Positions 16,252 through 25,394 of a DNA stretch of 64,000 nt are shown piece after piece. Position 1 is the first letter of the stretch, and the number at the start of each line of letters is the position of its first letter. Below the pieces are notes generated by a model that was not told where the DNA came from, did not search any database, and saw nothing but the letters and a program-made list of their open reading frames with translations. The DNA comes from Rikenellaceae bacterium (GTDB lineage Bacteria; Bacteroidota; Bacteroidia; Bacteroidales; Rikenellaceae), in NCBI GenBank assembly GCA_015059685.1, contig SUZW01000007.1:1-64000 (forward strand). Reading direction: 5' to 3'. The translations under genes and the position numbers were made by a program.

Positions 16252-16611
16252 GTGCTAAGTCGAGTATCCATACTGTCATTTTTCGTAACACTCTCTATTC
16301 TCTTGTTTGGGGAGTGCAGGGCAGAGGGCGCCCGCATAGCGATGGAGTCGTCACCACAACTTATTGAGCTCTCGGCAGTAGAAGCCGATATCTCCACTCC
16401 ATCATCGTTGCTCTCGGGGCAGAACAACTCCGGCTCTACGCTGTCTGCTCGTCGTTGCCTGCAACGCAATGGCTACAAGCGCACAAACTATCTTTTTGTC
16501 GCCACACAGGGCGATATGGGTGTTAATACCTTCTCAATACTACACATAAATATCTTGGGTGGAGTAGTTGCCGAGAGAGCATTCTACTCATTGTGCTGTC
16601 TGCGAATTTGA
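16252..16611 (+). CDS. Small secreted protein of unknown function
   Basis: I do not recognise this 119-residue protein. It would start at GTG 16252, the only plausible in-frame start (a stop lies at 16222). It begins with a typical signal peptide (LSRVSILSFFVTLSILLFGEC) whose Cys could be a lipidation site. The mature part is Ser- and Arg-containing, with RRCLQRNGYKRTNYLFVATQ and a terminal YSLCCLRI. Codon choice (TCG, CTC, GCC) fits the neighbouring genes, which supports real coding. The promoter box lies so close that the mRNA may have little or no leader. A weak alternative is that the region is noncoding. Confidence 0.5.
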   Translation: MLSRVSILSFFVTLSILLFGECRAEGARIAMESSPQLIELSAVEADISTPSSLLSGQNNSGSTLSARRCLQRNGYKRTNYLFVATQGDMGVNTFSILHINILGGVVAERAFYSLCCLRI

Positions 16612-16691
16612 TGATAGTAACGAAAAAAAACGAATTTTGTCGTTACCCTTGTCATCTTATTCATTGTATAAATTCGTAGATAGAAAAAATA

Positions 16692-17645
16692 ATGGAATAT
16701 ATAGTTTTGCTTATTGCGCTTGTCGCAATTATCTGGAGTGCCGACACGCTCGTTGCCGGAGCGGTAGATATCGCTCGTCGTTACAAAGTGTCGAATTTTG
16801 TTATCGGTGCCGTTATTGTCGGTATAGGTACCTCGTGTCCGGAGCTTTTCGTTAGCTCGCTTGGTGCTTTGCGGGGGCAAGTAGATGTTGCCATAGGTAA
16901 TGTCGTAGGCTCAAACATCTTCAATGTCCTCCTTATCCTCGGTCTTACGGCTCTGATTATGCCCGTTGAGGCTCCTCGTGATAATCGTCGCTTCGAGTTG
17001 CCATTCTGTATCGGTGTGTCGGTGGTGCTGACACTCTTGGCGTTCAACTTCTTTGATGGCACAGCTGTGAACATTGGTCGCATAGATGGTCTGGTGCTGC
17101 TGGCTCTCTTTGTGGCGTTTATGTACATCTCGTTCCTTCGTGATCGTCGCAATGGCACATCAGGCGAGGAGGTACAGTCGGTCGAGTCGGGCAAAAAGGT
17201 CAATATGTGGCTTGCTGTGGCAAAGGTCGTAGTCGGCTTGGCTCTGCTTATTACGAGCTGCCACTTCTTTGTCGAGTCGGCAATCTCAATAGCGAAGCAG
17301 TGGGGTGTGAGCGAGGCATTTATCTCTATCACCCTCATAGCCTGCGGAACATCGTTGCCGGAGTTGGCGGCATCGGTTGCTGCGGCCCTGAAGAAGAATA
17401 CACAGCTCGCTCTCGGCAATATTATCGGCTCAAATATCTTCAACATAACCTTCATACTCGGTGTGAGTTCGCAGATATCGCCACTCTCGGGCGGTGGTAT
17501 CACGCTTGTCGATTATGCGGTTATGATTGTGGCTTCGGTTGCTCCTCTGCTGCTTGTCTACAAGGGTCGCCTGACCCGTGTGGCAGGAGCCGTGATGCTG
17601 GCGATGTTCGTGGCATATAATGCCTATCTTATCTCGAATTTATAG
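16692..17645 (+). CDS. Calcium/sodium antiporter, CaCA family
   Basis: A 317-residue inner-membrane exchanger with about ten hydrophobic segments in two inverted halves. Each half carries the alpha-repeat signature: GIGTSCPELFVSSLGA with GNVVGSNIFNVLLILG, and ACGTSLPELAASVAAA with GNIIGSNIFNITFILG. The acidic residues in the PEL motifs form the cation site. It resembles YrbG of E. coli, which in proteobacteria is encoded near the Mla genes. Here mlaEF lies about 6 kb upstream, probably by coincidence. It appears to be a single gene; the gap before it contains no clear promoter. Confidence 0.9.
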   Translation: MEYIVLLIALVAIIWSADTLVAGAVDIARRYKVSNFVIGAVIVGIGTSCPELFVSSLGALRGQVDVAIGNVVGSNIFNVLLILGLTALIMPVEAPRDNRRFELPFCIGVSVVLTLLAFNFFDGTAVNIGRIDGLVLLALFVAFMYISFLRDRRNGTSGEEVQSVESGKKVNMWLAVAKVVVGLALLITSCHFFVESAISIAKQWGVSEAFISITLIACGTSLPELAASVAAALKKNTQLALGNIIGSNIFNITFILGVSSQISPLSGGGITLVDYAVMIVASVAPLLLVYKGRLTRVAGAVMLAMFVAYNAYLISNL

Positions 17646-17704
17646 AGAGAGAAAATAATGGCTCTTTTTATCCGAAAAGATTTTAATCTTTCGATTAAAA
17701 ATGT

Positions 17705-17712
17705 TAACTTTG
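17705..17712 (+). promoter_or_regulatory. -7 promoter box for the methylmalonyl-CoA operon
   Basis: TAACTTTG lies 51 bp before the epimerase start; no clear -33 element is seen. Confidence 0.6.
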
Positions 17713-17763
17713 CGAAGTTTAGTGCAATGAACAAATTTCTTTAACCAAATAAAAACTAAAACT

Positions 17764-18168
17764 ATGAAAGTATCTCACATTGAGCATCTCGGCATCGCAG
17801 TTAAGAGCCTTGATGAGGCGATCCCTTATTGGGAGGGTGCACTTGGATTGAAGTGTTACAAAATCGAAGAGGTTGCAGACCAGAAGGTTCGTACCGCATT
17901 CTTTATGCTTGGTCAGACCAAGATTGAGCTTCTGGAGGCTACTTCGGAGGACTCGCCTGTTGCAAAGTTCGTAGAGAACAAGGGTATCGGTATCCACCAT
18001 ATGGCACTCGCCGTTGAGGGTATCGAGGAGCAGTTGGCTGACGCTGAGGCTCAGGGTATCCGTCTTATCGACAAGACTCCACGCAAGGGTGCTGACGGTA
18101 TGACTATCGCCTTTTTGCATCCGAAATCAACTCAGGGAATTCTCACCGAGCTCTGCGAGAAAAAATAA
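17764..18168 (+). CDS. mce: Methylmalonyl-CoA epimerase
   Basis: A 134-residue vicinal-oxygen-chelate enzyme that interconverts (R)- and (S)-methylmalonyl-CoA. It links methylmalonyl-CoA mutase to the decarboxylase encoded next. Candidate metal ligands are His8 in HIEHLGIAV, Glu55 in IELLEA, His79 in GIHHMAL and Glu129 in ILTELCE. Length and motif order are those of the family. It opens the decarboxylase operon, but a 169-bp structured gap separates it from the next gene, so the later genes could be expressed at a different level. Confidence 0.93.
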   Translation: MKVSHIEHLGIAVKSLDEAIPYWEGALGLKCYKIEEVADQKVRTAFFMLGQTKIELLEATSEDSPVAKFVENKGIGIHHMALAVEGIEEQLADAEAQGIRLIDKTPRKGADGMTIAFLHPKSTQGILTELCEKK

Positions 18169-18203
18169 AAAACCGTTCTGATTGGCTCTTTTTGCACGAG
18201 TGT

Positions 18204-18296
18204 GTCGGACGCCAAAATGCTCACATAGGTTTACTATGCTGCGCTTTTGTCGCCTAACATCGCACAAAAAATAGCTCAATCATCTACGATTTTTTG
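18204..18296. repeat. Structured repeat between mce and mmdA
   Basis: A 25-nt imperfect inverted repeat (18204-18228 against 18234-18258; the apical CATAG/CTATG stem is perfect, loop GTTTA) is followed by CGCACAAAA...CTCAATCATCT..GATTTT (18261-18296). The latter recurs at 22130-22162, after the operon. Confidence 0.7.
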
Positions 18297-18337
18297 GAAA
18301 TTGGATAATCGTTTACAAAAAAATAAGAAAAATAGCT

Positions 18338-19900
18338 ATGAGCGAAATTCAAAACAAAATCAACAAACTCATCGAGAACCGTGAAACGGCTCGTATGGGT
18401 GGTGGCGAGAAGGCTATCGCAAAGCAGCACGAGAAGGGCAAGTTCACTGCTCGTGAGCGTATTCAGATGTTGCTCGACGAGGGCAGCTTCGAGGAGTTCG
18501 ATATGTTCGTTACTCACCGTTGCTACGACTTCGGTATGGAGAAGAAGCACACCTTTGGTGATGGCGTGGTAACAGGTTATGGTACTATCGATGGTCGCCT
18601 CGTCTATGTCTTTGCACAGGACTTCACCGTAACAGCGGGTTCGTTGTCGTTGGCTTTGGCCGACAAGATCTGCAAGGTTATGGATATGGCAATGCGCAAT
18701 GGGGCCCCTTGCATCGGCCTCAACGACTCGGGTGGTGCCCGTATTCAGGAGGGCGTAAATGCTTTGGCAGGTTATGCCAACATCTTCCAGCGCAATGTGA
18801 TGTCTTCGGGTGTTATTCCGCAGATTTCGGCTATCTTCGGTCCTTGCGCAGGTGGTGCAGTTTATTCGCCTGCTTTGACCGACTTCATTATCATGAAGAA
18901 GAACACCTCAAATATGTTCTTGACAGGTCCAAAGGTTGTTAAGACCGTAACAGGTGAGGATGTAACACAGGAGCAGTTGGGTGGCGCAGTAGTTCACACC
19001 ACAAAGTCGGGTGTTGCACAGTTCGCAGTTGATACCGAGGAGGAGGGTATTGCCTTGATCCGCAAGCTCATCTCTTACATGCCGCAGAACAATATGGAGG
19101 ATGCTCCATTGGCAATGTGCACCGATAATATCGCTCGCTTGGAGGATTCGCTCAACGAGATTATCCCTGACAACCCTAACCAGGCATACGATATGTACGA
19201 TGTTATCAAGGCTATCGTCGATAATGGCGACTACTTGGAGTCGGCTGCTTCGTACGCAAAGAATATCATCACCTGCTTCGCTCGTTTCAATGGTCAGTCG
19301 GTAGGTATCATCGCCAACCAGCCTAAGTTTATGGCGGGTGTGCTCGATATCAACGCTTCGCGCAAGGCTGCTCGTTTCGTTCGTTTCTGCGATGCATTCA
19401 ACATTCCACTCGTAACCCTCGTAGATGTTCCTGGCTTCTTGCCTGGTACAACACAGGAGTATGGTGGCGTTATCACTCACGGTGCAAAGCTCTTGTTCGC
19501 ATACTGCGAGGCTACTGTGCCAAAGGTAACCGTTACATTGCGTAAGGCTTATGGTGGCGCATATATCGTGATGTCGTCGAAGCATATCCGTGGTGATATC
19601 AACTACGCTTGGCCATCGGCAGAGATTGCTGTTATGGGTGCATCGGGCGCAGTTGAGGTGTTGCACGCAAAGGCTTTGGCAGAGTTCACTGATCCTGCCG
19701 AGAAGGCAAAGTTTGTAGCCGAGAAGGAGCAGGAGTACAAGGATTTGTTCTCGAACCCTTACAACGCAGCTCGCTATGGCTACATCGACGATGTAATCGA
19801 GCCTCGCAACACTCGTTTCCGTATCATCCGTGCTTTGCAGTCATTGGCAACCAAGCGTTTGCAGAACCCTGCTCGTAAGCACTCGAATATTCCATTGTAG
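18338..19900 (+). CDS. mmdA: Methylmalonyl-CoA decarboxylase alpha subunit (carboxyltransferase)
   Basis: A 520-residue carboxyltransferase that removes CO2 from (S)-methylmalonyl-CoA onto biotin, giving propionyl-CoA. The acyl-CoA carboxylase beta family signs are clear: [28 protein letters not shown], the oxyanion segment [52 protein letters not shown] and a C-terminal [11 protein letters not shown]. Propionyl-CoA carboxylase beta is almost identical in sequence; the OadG and OadB genes next to it argue for the Na+-pumping decarboxylase. The ATG follows an AT-rich leader (AAGAAAAATAGCT). Confidence 0.93.
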   Translation: MSEIQNKINKLIENRETARMGGGEKAIAKQHEKGKFTARERIQMLLDEGSFEEFDMFVTHRCYDFGMEKKHTFGDGVVTGYGTIDGRLVYVFAQDFTVTAGSLSLALADKICKVMDMAMRNGAPCIGLNDSGGARIQEGVNALAGYANIFQRNVMSSGVIPQISAIFGPCAGGAVYSPALTDFIIMKKNTSNMFLTGPKVVKTVTGEDVTQEQLGGAVVHTTKSGVAQFAVDTEEEGIALIRKLISYMPQNNMEDAPLAMCTDNIARLEDSLNEIIPDNPNQAYDMYDVIKAIVDNGDYLESAASYAKNIITCFARFNGQSVGIIANQPKFMAGVLDINASRKAARFVRFCDAFNIPLVTLVDVPGFLPGTTQEYGGVITHGAKLLFAYCEATVPKVTVTLRKAYGGAYIVMSSKHIRGDINYAWPSAEIAVMGASGAVEVLHAKALAEFTDPAEKAKFVAEKEQEYKDLFSNPYNAARYGYIDDVIEPRNTRFRIIRALQSLATKRLQNPARKHSNIPL

Positions 19901-19926
19901 TCCAAACCGTAAAACAAATTTGAACT

Positions 19927-20283
19927 ATGGATAATTTTGCAAATGTAGGCTGGTCCGAGATGTTGCTAATGGCGGCTCTTGGTTTCTCGGTGGTATTTGC
20001 CGTACTCGTGCTTCTTATCTTTATAATGAAGGCTATGGGTTGGGTATTTACTCGTCAGAAGAAGGCTGCGAAGGTTGCTGTACAGGGTGCAGTAGCTGCC
20101 GAGGAGCACGACGCAATGAGCGACCAGGAGATTGCTGCGGCTATCATCACAGCCCTCAAACTCTACAAGAGCAACTTGCACGACCAGGAGTCGGAGATGT
20201 TGACCATCAACCGCATCGCTCGTGCATACTCGCCTTGGAACTCGAAAATTCACGGATTGACTCAGGTACCTGAGCATAAATAA
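19927..20283 (+). CDS. Sodium-pump decarboxylase gamma subunit (OadG family)
   Basis: A 118-residue protein with one transmembrane helix (about residues 12-40, MAALGFSVVFAVLVLLIFIM) and a cytoplasmic tail with a helical segment (EIAAAIITALKLYKSN). It corresponds to the gamma/delta subunit that anchors the carboxyltransferase to the membrane beta subunit. Sequence conservation in this family is low. The call rests on the single N-terminal helix, size, and position between the alpha subunit and the biotin carrier. Confidence 0.85.
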   Translation: MDNFANVGWSEMLLMAALGFSVVFAVLVLLIFIMKAMGWVFTRQKKAAKVAVQGAVAAEEHDAMSDQEIAAAIITALKLYKSNLHDQESEMLTINRIARAYSPWNSKIHGLTQVPEHK

Positions 20284-20301
20284 TTTAGACTTTAGAAGGA
20301 G

Positions 20302-20763
20302 ATGAAAAAGTATTCATTGAAAATCAACGGCAACTCTTACGAGGTTAAGATTGACGATATTAACGATGCCTCGACCTTGGCACATGTCACAGTCAATGGC
20401 ACAAAGTACAATGTAGAGATTGAGGGTGGTAAGGCTGCAGTTGTTGCAAAGCCACAGGTTGTTGCTGTTCCGCAGGCTGCTACCGATATCTCGGTAACTC
20501 CAAAGACCCCTATCGCAACCAAGCCTGCTGCTGCGGCTCCTGTTGCCGGTGGCTTGAAGGTAGCTTGTCCGCTTCCTGGTACCGTTCTTACAATCAATGT
20601 TAAGGAGGGTGACACCGTAGCGGCTGGTCAGACTCTCCTCGTATTGGAGGCTATGAAGATGGAGAACAATATCGACGCAGAGCGTGGCGGTGTTGTTAAG
20701 CAGGTACTTGTACAGGCAGGTGCAACTGTAATGGAGGGTGATGTTTTACTTGTAATTGAGTAG
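20302..20763 (+). CDS. mmdC: Biotin carboxyl carrier subunit of methylmalonyl-CoA decarboxylase
   Basis: A 153-residue biotinyl protein. The C-terminal biotinyl domain (about 85-153) carries EAMKMEN, with Lys119 as the biotin attachment site. An Ala/Pro/Thr-rich flexible linker (about 50-83) precedes it, and an N-terminal strand domain is of the kind seen in the gamma subunit of oxaloacetate and methylmalonyl-CoA decarboxylases. It shuttles the carboxyl group from the alpha subunit to the membrane beta subunit. A GAAGGAG ribosome binding site precedes the ATG; the beta subunit starts six bases after its stop. Confidence 0.93.
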   Translation: MKKYSLKINGNSYEVKIDDINDASTLAHVTVNGTKYNVEIEGGKAAVVAKPQVVAVPQAATDISVTPKTPIATKPAAAAPVAGGLKVACPLPGTVLTINVKEGDTVAAGQTLLVLEAMKMENNIDAERGGVVKQVLVQAGATVMEGDVLLVIE

Positions 20764-20768
20764 GCGTT

Positions 20769-21974
20769 ATGATTTCACTATTGCAGTCTGATTTCCTTCT
20801 CGACAGCGTTATGAAGTTTGTCGAGACTTCGGGATTCGGAGCCTTCTTTGCACCGGGTGGCTGGAAGTTTGCCGTTATGATTGGCATCGCATGCTTCCTC
20901 CTCTACCTTGCAATCAAGAAGCAGTTTGAACCACTGCTTTTGCTCCCTATTGCATTTGGTATGTTGCTTACAAACCTCCCCGGAGCAGAGATGTTCCACT
21001 CGGAGTTGTTTGCAGGCGGTCATGTTCATTGGGATATCTTCGTGGATAATGCAGGCCTTATCGACTACCTCTACCTCGGTGTTAAGCTCGGTATCTATCC
21101 TTGCTTGATTTTCGTGGGTGTAGGTGCGATGACCGACTTCGGTCCACTTATCGCTAACCCTAAGAGCTTCTTGCTTGGTGCTGCTGCACAGCTCGGTATC
21201 TTCGCTACATTCTTGGGTGCATACGCTTTGGGCTTTGCTCCTAACGAGTGCGGTTCGATTGGTATTATTGGTGGTGCTGATGGCCCTACCTCAATCTTCT
21301 TGACGGCTCGTCTTGCTCCAGATTTGTTGGGTCCTATCGCTATTGCGGCTTATTCGTATATGGCTCTTGTGCCGGTAATTCAGCCGCCAATTATGAAGGC
21401 TCTCACTACCAAGAAGGAGCGTATGATTAAGATGTCGCAGTTGCGCCAGGTGTCGAAGACCGAGAAGATTATCTTCCCTGTTATCATCACTATCATCATC
21501 TCGTTGCTCTTGCCATCGGCTGCACCACTCGTTGGTTGCTTGATGCTCGGTAACTTGATGAAGGAGTGTGGTGTTGTAGATCGTTTGTCGAAGACTGTTC
21601 AGAACGAGTTGATGAATATCGTGGTTATCTTCCTCGGTATCTCGGTAGGTGCTACCGCAACGGCTGATTCGTTCCTCAACTTCAAGACTCTCGGTATTCT
21701 CACACTCGGTATCCTCGCATTCAGCTGTGGTACTGCAGGTGGTTTGTTGCTTGCGAAGTTTATGAATCTCTTCTTGCCGGAGGGTAAGAAGATTAACCCA
21801 CTTATCGGTTCGGCAGGTGTATCGGCAGTGCCTATGGCAGCCCGTGTATCGCAGACCGTAGGTCAGAAGGAGAATCCATCGAACTTCCTCCTTATGCACG
21901 CTATGGGACCGAATGTAGCGGGTGTAGTGGGCTCGGCGGTAGCAGCCGGTATTTTGCTTGCCTTCTTGAGCTAA
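20769..21974 (+). CDS. mmdB: Na+-pumping decarboxylase beta subunit (OadB/MmdB family)
   Basis: A 401-residue inner-membrane protein with about nine to eleven hydrophobic segments. It decarboxylates carboxybiotin and exports Na+, so propionate formation contributes to the ion gradient. Family hallmarks are an N-terminal [19 protein letters not shown] region, the [13 protein letters not shown] motif with the essential Asp, [28 protein letters not shown] and [11 protein letters not shown] with [14 protein letters not shown] near the end. It completes the operon; a strong terminator follows. Confidence 0.95.
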   Translation: MISLLQSDFLLDSVMKFVETSGFGAFFAPGGWKFAVMIGIACFLLYLAIKKQFEPLLLLPIAFGMLLTNLPGAEMFHSELFAGGHVHWDIFVDNAGLIDYLYLGVKLGIYPCLIFVGVGAMTDFGPLIANPKSFLLGAAAQLGIFATFLGAYALGFAPNECGSIGIIGGADGPTSIFLTARLAPDLLGPIAIAAYSYMALVPVIQPPIMKALTTKKERMIKMSQLRQVSKTEKIIFPVIITIIISLLLPSAAPLVGCLMLGNLMKECGVVDRLSKTVQNELMNIVVIFLGISVGATATADSFLNFKTLGILTLGILAFSCGTAGGLLLAKFMNLFLPEGKKINPLIGSAGVSAVPMAARVSQTVGQKENPSNFLLMHAMGPNVAGVVGSAVAAGILLAFLS

Positions 21975-22010
21975 AAATTGTTTTAAGGGGCATTTGCTTC
22001 CTTATCTTCA

Positions 22011-22062
22011 AAAAAAATGAGATGGTTACATACGCCTTAGTATGCGCCCATCTCATTTTTCT
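22011..22062 (+). terminator. Strong two-part hairpin terminator after mmdB
   Basis: The outer stem is AATGAGATGG (22016-22025) with CCATCTCATT (22048-22057); the inner stem is CATAC (22029-22033) with GTATG (22040-22044). It is flanked by an A run and a T run. Confidence 0.8.
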
Positions 22063-22068
22063 TTGATA

Positions 22069-22224
22069 GCGTTGCAACTACCTTCTTAAAAGCAATTTTA
22101 GGTTGCGCTGCGGGGCGATTTTTCTATTTCGCACAAAATACCCTCAATCATCTCTGATTTTGAATGGATTGTCATGTTGCGTTGCAACTACCTCCTTAAA
22201 AGCAATTTTAGGTTGCGCTGCGGG
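22069..22224. repeat. 46-bp direct repeat pair enclosing the CGCACAAAA module
   Basis: 22069-22114 and 22179-22224 match at 45 of 46 positions (both begin GCGTTGCAACTACC) at a 110-bp offset. Between them, 22130-22162 repeats the CGCACAAAA...CTCAATCATCT..GATTTT segment found at 18261. The gap from 21975 to 22347 has no gene. Confidence 0.8.
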
Positions 22225-22243
22225 CTCGCTTTCTTGTACGCCT

Positions 22244-22343
22244 TATATTTGCCTCACTCTCGTCTCTCGTCTGATACTACAATAACTTGTTGAAAACCCG
22301 CTCGTTTTGCTATTGCATATCTCGAAGATTTTGCATATATTTG
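22244..22343 (+). promoter_or_regulatory. Two candidate promoter boxes for malQ
   Basis: TATATTTG occurs at 22244-22251 and again at 22336-22343. The second has TTG at 22313-22315 (20-bp spacer) but ends four bases before the ATG at 22348. Two TCTCGTC heptamers (22258-22271) lie between them. Confidence 0.55.
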
Positions 22344-22347
22344 AGAT

Positions 22348-24762
22348 ATGAAAGCAAAATTCACTCTTCACTATCGTGCTGCCGAGGGTACACGATTGCA
22401 GATTGTTGGCGAGGGTATGAACCCCCTCGATATGTATTGTGATGCAGACGATATCTGGTCTGCGATGCTCGATATCCCACGAGGCAGGCTCTTTAGCTAC
22501 TCCTATCGTGTGATGCGGGGGCGTACGCCTATTCGCACGGAGTGGGGCGAGGGTCACACCCTGCCCGAGATTATGGATAGTGCGGTGGTGTCGGTGGCCG
22601 ACCATTGGCACGAGGAGCCTCGGGAGCGACTATTTCACACATCGCTATTCAAGTCGAACATCTTTAATCGCACCCCCGAGCGTGCGCCACTGATGCTTGG
22701 TGCACACCACTACATCGAGGTTGAGGCGGTGCTGCAGCCGAATGAACGCCTTGCCATTGTGGGTGCAGATGATGCTCTCGGAGCGTGGGAGCCAACCAAG
22801 GCGTGTGCTATGACCTACCTCGGCTCGTATCGCTGGTGCGTGGCTCTTGGCGAGGGCGTGTCGGGTGAGTACAAGTTTATCGTTACCGATAGCGATGGCG
22901 GTTTGTTGCGCTGGGAGAGTGGCGAAAACAGAGTGTTGCCAAGTGTAGATGAGCTTCAATTGACGCTTGGTCTGCGTCTGCGTGATAGCGTGATGTGGCG
23001 TGGTGCGGGTGTTGCCGTGCCGTTGTTCTCGTTGCGTTCGAAGGATAGCTTCGGTGTCGGAGAATTTGCCGACCTGCGCCTCTTGGCAGATTGGTGTGTG
23101 GCGAGTGGTCAGCGCATCGTGCAGCTGCTGCCTATAAACGATACGACGACAACGCTGTCGTGGAGTGACTCCTACCCATACAACGCCCTGTCGAGCTTTG
23201 CTCTCCATCCGCTCTACCTCCGTTTGAGCGATGTGGGCTATCTGCGTGGCGAGGTGGAGCGTGCCGAGATGGAGGCGTTGCAGACGGAGCTGAATGCACT
23301 GCAGGAGCTCGACTACGAGCGTGTCGTAAATGCCAAGATGAAGTACCTCCGCCTGCTCTACAAGCAGTTAGGCGCACGCTGCATGGATAGCAAGTCGTTC
23401 CGTGACTTCGAGAAGCGCAATCGTGCGTGGCTGATGCCGTATGCTGTGTTCTGCACGCTGCGTGACAAGTACAAGACTGCAGAGTTCAATTCGTGGGATA
23501 CATTCTCGAAGTTCAACGAGAAGCGTTGTGCCGCCTATGCCGAGCGCAATAGCGAGGAGGTGGGCTTCTACTACTATATGCAGTATCATCTCGACCACCA
23601 GCTGCGCAAGGTGCGTGACTACATCCACTCGAAGGGCGTGGTGCTGAAGGGGGATATCCCTATCGGTGTGTCGCCAACGAGCGTGGATGCTTGGCAATAT
23701 CCCGAGCTCTTTAAGACAACCTCTTCGGCAGGTGCACCACCCGATGACTTCTCGGTAGAGGGGCAGAATTGGGGCTTTCCGATATACAATTGGGAGAAGA
23801 TGGCCGAGGACGACTACGCTTGGTGGCGTGCTCGTCTTGCCAAGATGTCGGAGTACTTTGATGCCTACCGCATAGACCATATCTTGGGTTTCTTCCGTAT
23901 CTGGGCTGTTCCGCAAGGGGCAAAGAGTGCACTCCTTGGAGCCTTCGAGCCTTCGTTGCCGTACTCGGCAACCGAAATTCGAGGCGAGGGCTTCGATTTT
24001 GATGAGGAGCGTGATGTGGCACGCAGCGTAGATGACGATGATGTGTTGTGGTTGGCAAATGGCAACGGCTTCGTGCCTCGAGTGTCGCCATTTGCGACCG
24101 AGCGATTTAAGGCCTTGTCAAAGGTGCAGCAGGAGGCCTTTGTGCGTCTGCACGACAACTTCTACTACCACCGCCACAACGCCTATTGGGGTATGGTGGG
24201 AGCCGAGCGATTATCTATGTTGGTGCGCTCAAATGGTATGTTGGCCTGTGGCGAGGATTTGGGTATGATACCCGAGTGCGTACCGCAGGTTATGGGTAAG
24301 GAGCAAATCTTGTCGCTCGAAATTGAGCGTATGCCGAAGGAGTATGGAGTGCGTGTGGGTGATGTGTTGCGTAGCCCGTACCTCTCGGTCTGCTCGACCT
24401 CGACACACGATATGTCGCCACTGCGCTTGTGGTGGCGTGATGAGGCGGAGCGCCAATACTACTTCGAGAAGGTCTTGGGCGAGGAGGGCGAAGCACCCGC
24501 AGAGGCTACGGCGGAGTTGTGCGAGAAGATTGTGGCACGACACCTTGCATCGCCTTCGATGCTTACGATTTTACCGCTGCAAGATTGGTTGTCGTTGTCG
24601 GAGGAGCTGCGCAGCAGCGATATCGAGCGTGAGCGCATAAATATCCCTGCCGTGGCACACCACTATTGGCGTTACCGTATGCACCTGCCATTAGAGAAGT
24701 TGCTCTCGGCAAGCGACTATAATGAGAGGGTAGCAAAGTTGATAAAGGAAGGCAATAGATAA
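22348..24762 (+). CDS. malQ: 4-alpha-glucanotransferase (amylomaltase, GH77) with N-terminal starch-binding domains
   Basis: An 804-residue enzyme that transfers alpha-1,4-glucan segments and so processes maltodextrins or glycogen in the cytoplasm. The first 220 residues look like two CBM20-type domains (ending around LGAWEPTKACAMTYLGSYRW). The GH77 barrel follows, from VPLFSLRSKDSFGVGEF. Catalytic residues are recognisable: Asp510 in YRIDHILG (nucleophile) and Glu636 in CGEDLGMIP (acid/base), plus STHDMSPLRLWW. No signal peptide. The large CBM20-bearing form is common in Bacteroidetes and in plant DPE2. It is a single gene; the nearest promoter box almost touches the start. Confidence 0.93.
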   Translation: MKAKFTLHYRAAEGTRLQIVGEGMNPLDMYCDADDIWSAMLDIPRGRLFSYSYRVMRGRTPIRTEWGEGHTLPEIMDSAVVSVADHWHEEPRERLFHTSLFKSNIFNRTPERAPLMLGAHHYIEVEAVLQPNERLAIVGADDALGAWEPTKACAMTYLGSYRWCVALGEGVSGEYKFIVTDSDGGLLRWESGENRVLPSVDELQLTLGLRLRDSVMWRGAGVAVPLFSLRSKDSFGVGEFADLRLLADWCVASGQRIVQLLPINDTTTTLSWSDSYPYNALSSFALHPLYLRLSDVGYLRGEVERAEMEALQTELNALQELDYERVVNAKMKYLRLLYKQLGARCMDSKSFRDFEKRNRAWLMPYAVFCTLRDKYKTAEFNSWDTFSKFNEKRCAAYAERNSEEVGFYYYMQYHLDHQLRKVRDYIHSKGVVLKGDIPIGVSPTSVDAWQYPELFKTTSSAGAPPDDFSVEGQNWGFPIYNWEKMAEDDYAWWRARLAKMSEYFDAYRIDHILGFFRIWAVPQGAKSALLGAFEPSLPYSATEIRGEGFDFDEERDVARSVDDDDVLWLANGNGFVPRVSPFATERFKALSKVQQEAFVRLHDNFYYHRHNAYWGMVGAERLSMLVRSNGMLACGEDLGMIPECVPQVMGKEQILSLEIERMPKEYGVRVGDVLRSPYLSVCSTSTHDMSPLRLWWRDEAERQYYFEKVLGEEGEAPAEATAELCEKIVARHLASPSMLTILPLQDWLSLSEELRSSDIERERINIPAVAHHYWRYRMHLPLEKLLSASDYNERVAKLIKEGNR

Positions 24763-24794
24763 AAACTGAAAGCGGAAAACTGACAATTAAAAGT

Positions 24795-24820
24795 AGAAGC
24801 GATGAGCTATCATCGCTTCT
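24795..24820. terminator. Hairpin between convergent malQ and PH-like gene
   Basis: A 10-bp perfect stem, AGAAGCGATG against CATCGCTTCT, with a six-base loop. The T run is weak on the forward side and ACTTTT lies on the reverse side. Confidence 0.65.
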
Positions 24821-24834
24821 GTTATTATGCAAAT

Positions 24835-24869
24835 AACTGTCAATTATCAATTGTCAATTGTCAATTAGA
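24835..24869. repeat. Heptamer tandem repeat, AATTGTC type
   Basis: Five phased 7-bp units: AACTGTC, AATTATC, AATTGTC, AATTGTC, AATTAGA. They end next to the stop codon of the PH-like gene. Confidence 0.8.
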
Positions 24870-24872
24870 AAA

Positions 24873-25394
24873 TTAGATGTTTTCTTGCGTGTCGTGGGGT
24901 TTTATGAACTCTTCGACATGCTTGATTATATCGCTGCGCTCCTCGCACGAGAAGTAGTATTTGTCACCATCGCAGTCGGTAATCTCGACAAACTTGTCCC
25001 AGCGTGAGGCGTAGATATGCACAAACTCCATGGTGCGAAGATTGAGAAAACGACCATAGTGCCCGAAGAAGCCCACAGCACCGAATATTGGCAGGCAAGC
25101 CTTCATCTCCTTGCGCTCCACGGGGCGTATGGATGCGATATCGGCATACTCGAGTAGGGTGTAGTCCGAGATGCAGTGTATCTCGATGCCGTCATCGGCA
25201 AGGACAACCTTGCGTGGTATGGAGAGCACCATCAACGCAAGCACGGCAAGGATAAGCGATATGAACCATGCCGAGATATAGCCCCCTTCGTATATAAAGC
25301 CCAACAATACCGATACTCCGACAAAGAGCAGCAGATAGATTACAGAGGTGTATATTACTCTGCATCCTAACTTGTATTTATAGATCTTAACCAT
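24873..25394 (-). CDS. PH-domain-like membrane protein
   Basis: A 173-residue protein with two N-terminal transmembrane helices (about residues 12-33 and 38-58). A soluble beta-rich domain follows, with VVLADDGIEIHC and LEYADIASIRPVE, which resembles bacterial PH domains, and a helical C-terminus. Function is unknown. It is the last gene of a four-gene reverse-strand operon and overlaps ispD by eight bases, so translation is probably coupled. I see no direct connection with isoprenoid synthesis. Confidence 0.65.
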   Translation of the reverse strand: MVKIYKYKLGCRVIYTSVIYLLLFVGVSVLLGFIYEGGYISAWFISLILAVLALMVLSIPRKVVLADDGIEIHCISDYTLLEYADIASIRPVERKEMKACLPIFGAVGFFGHYGRFLNLRTMEFVHIYASRWDKFVEITDCDGDKYYFSCEERSDIIKHVEEFIKPHDTQENI

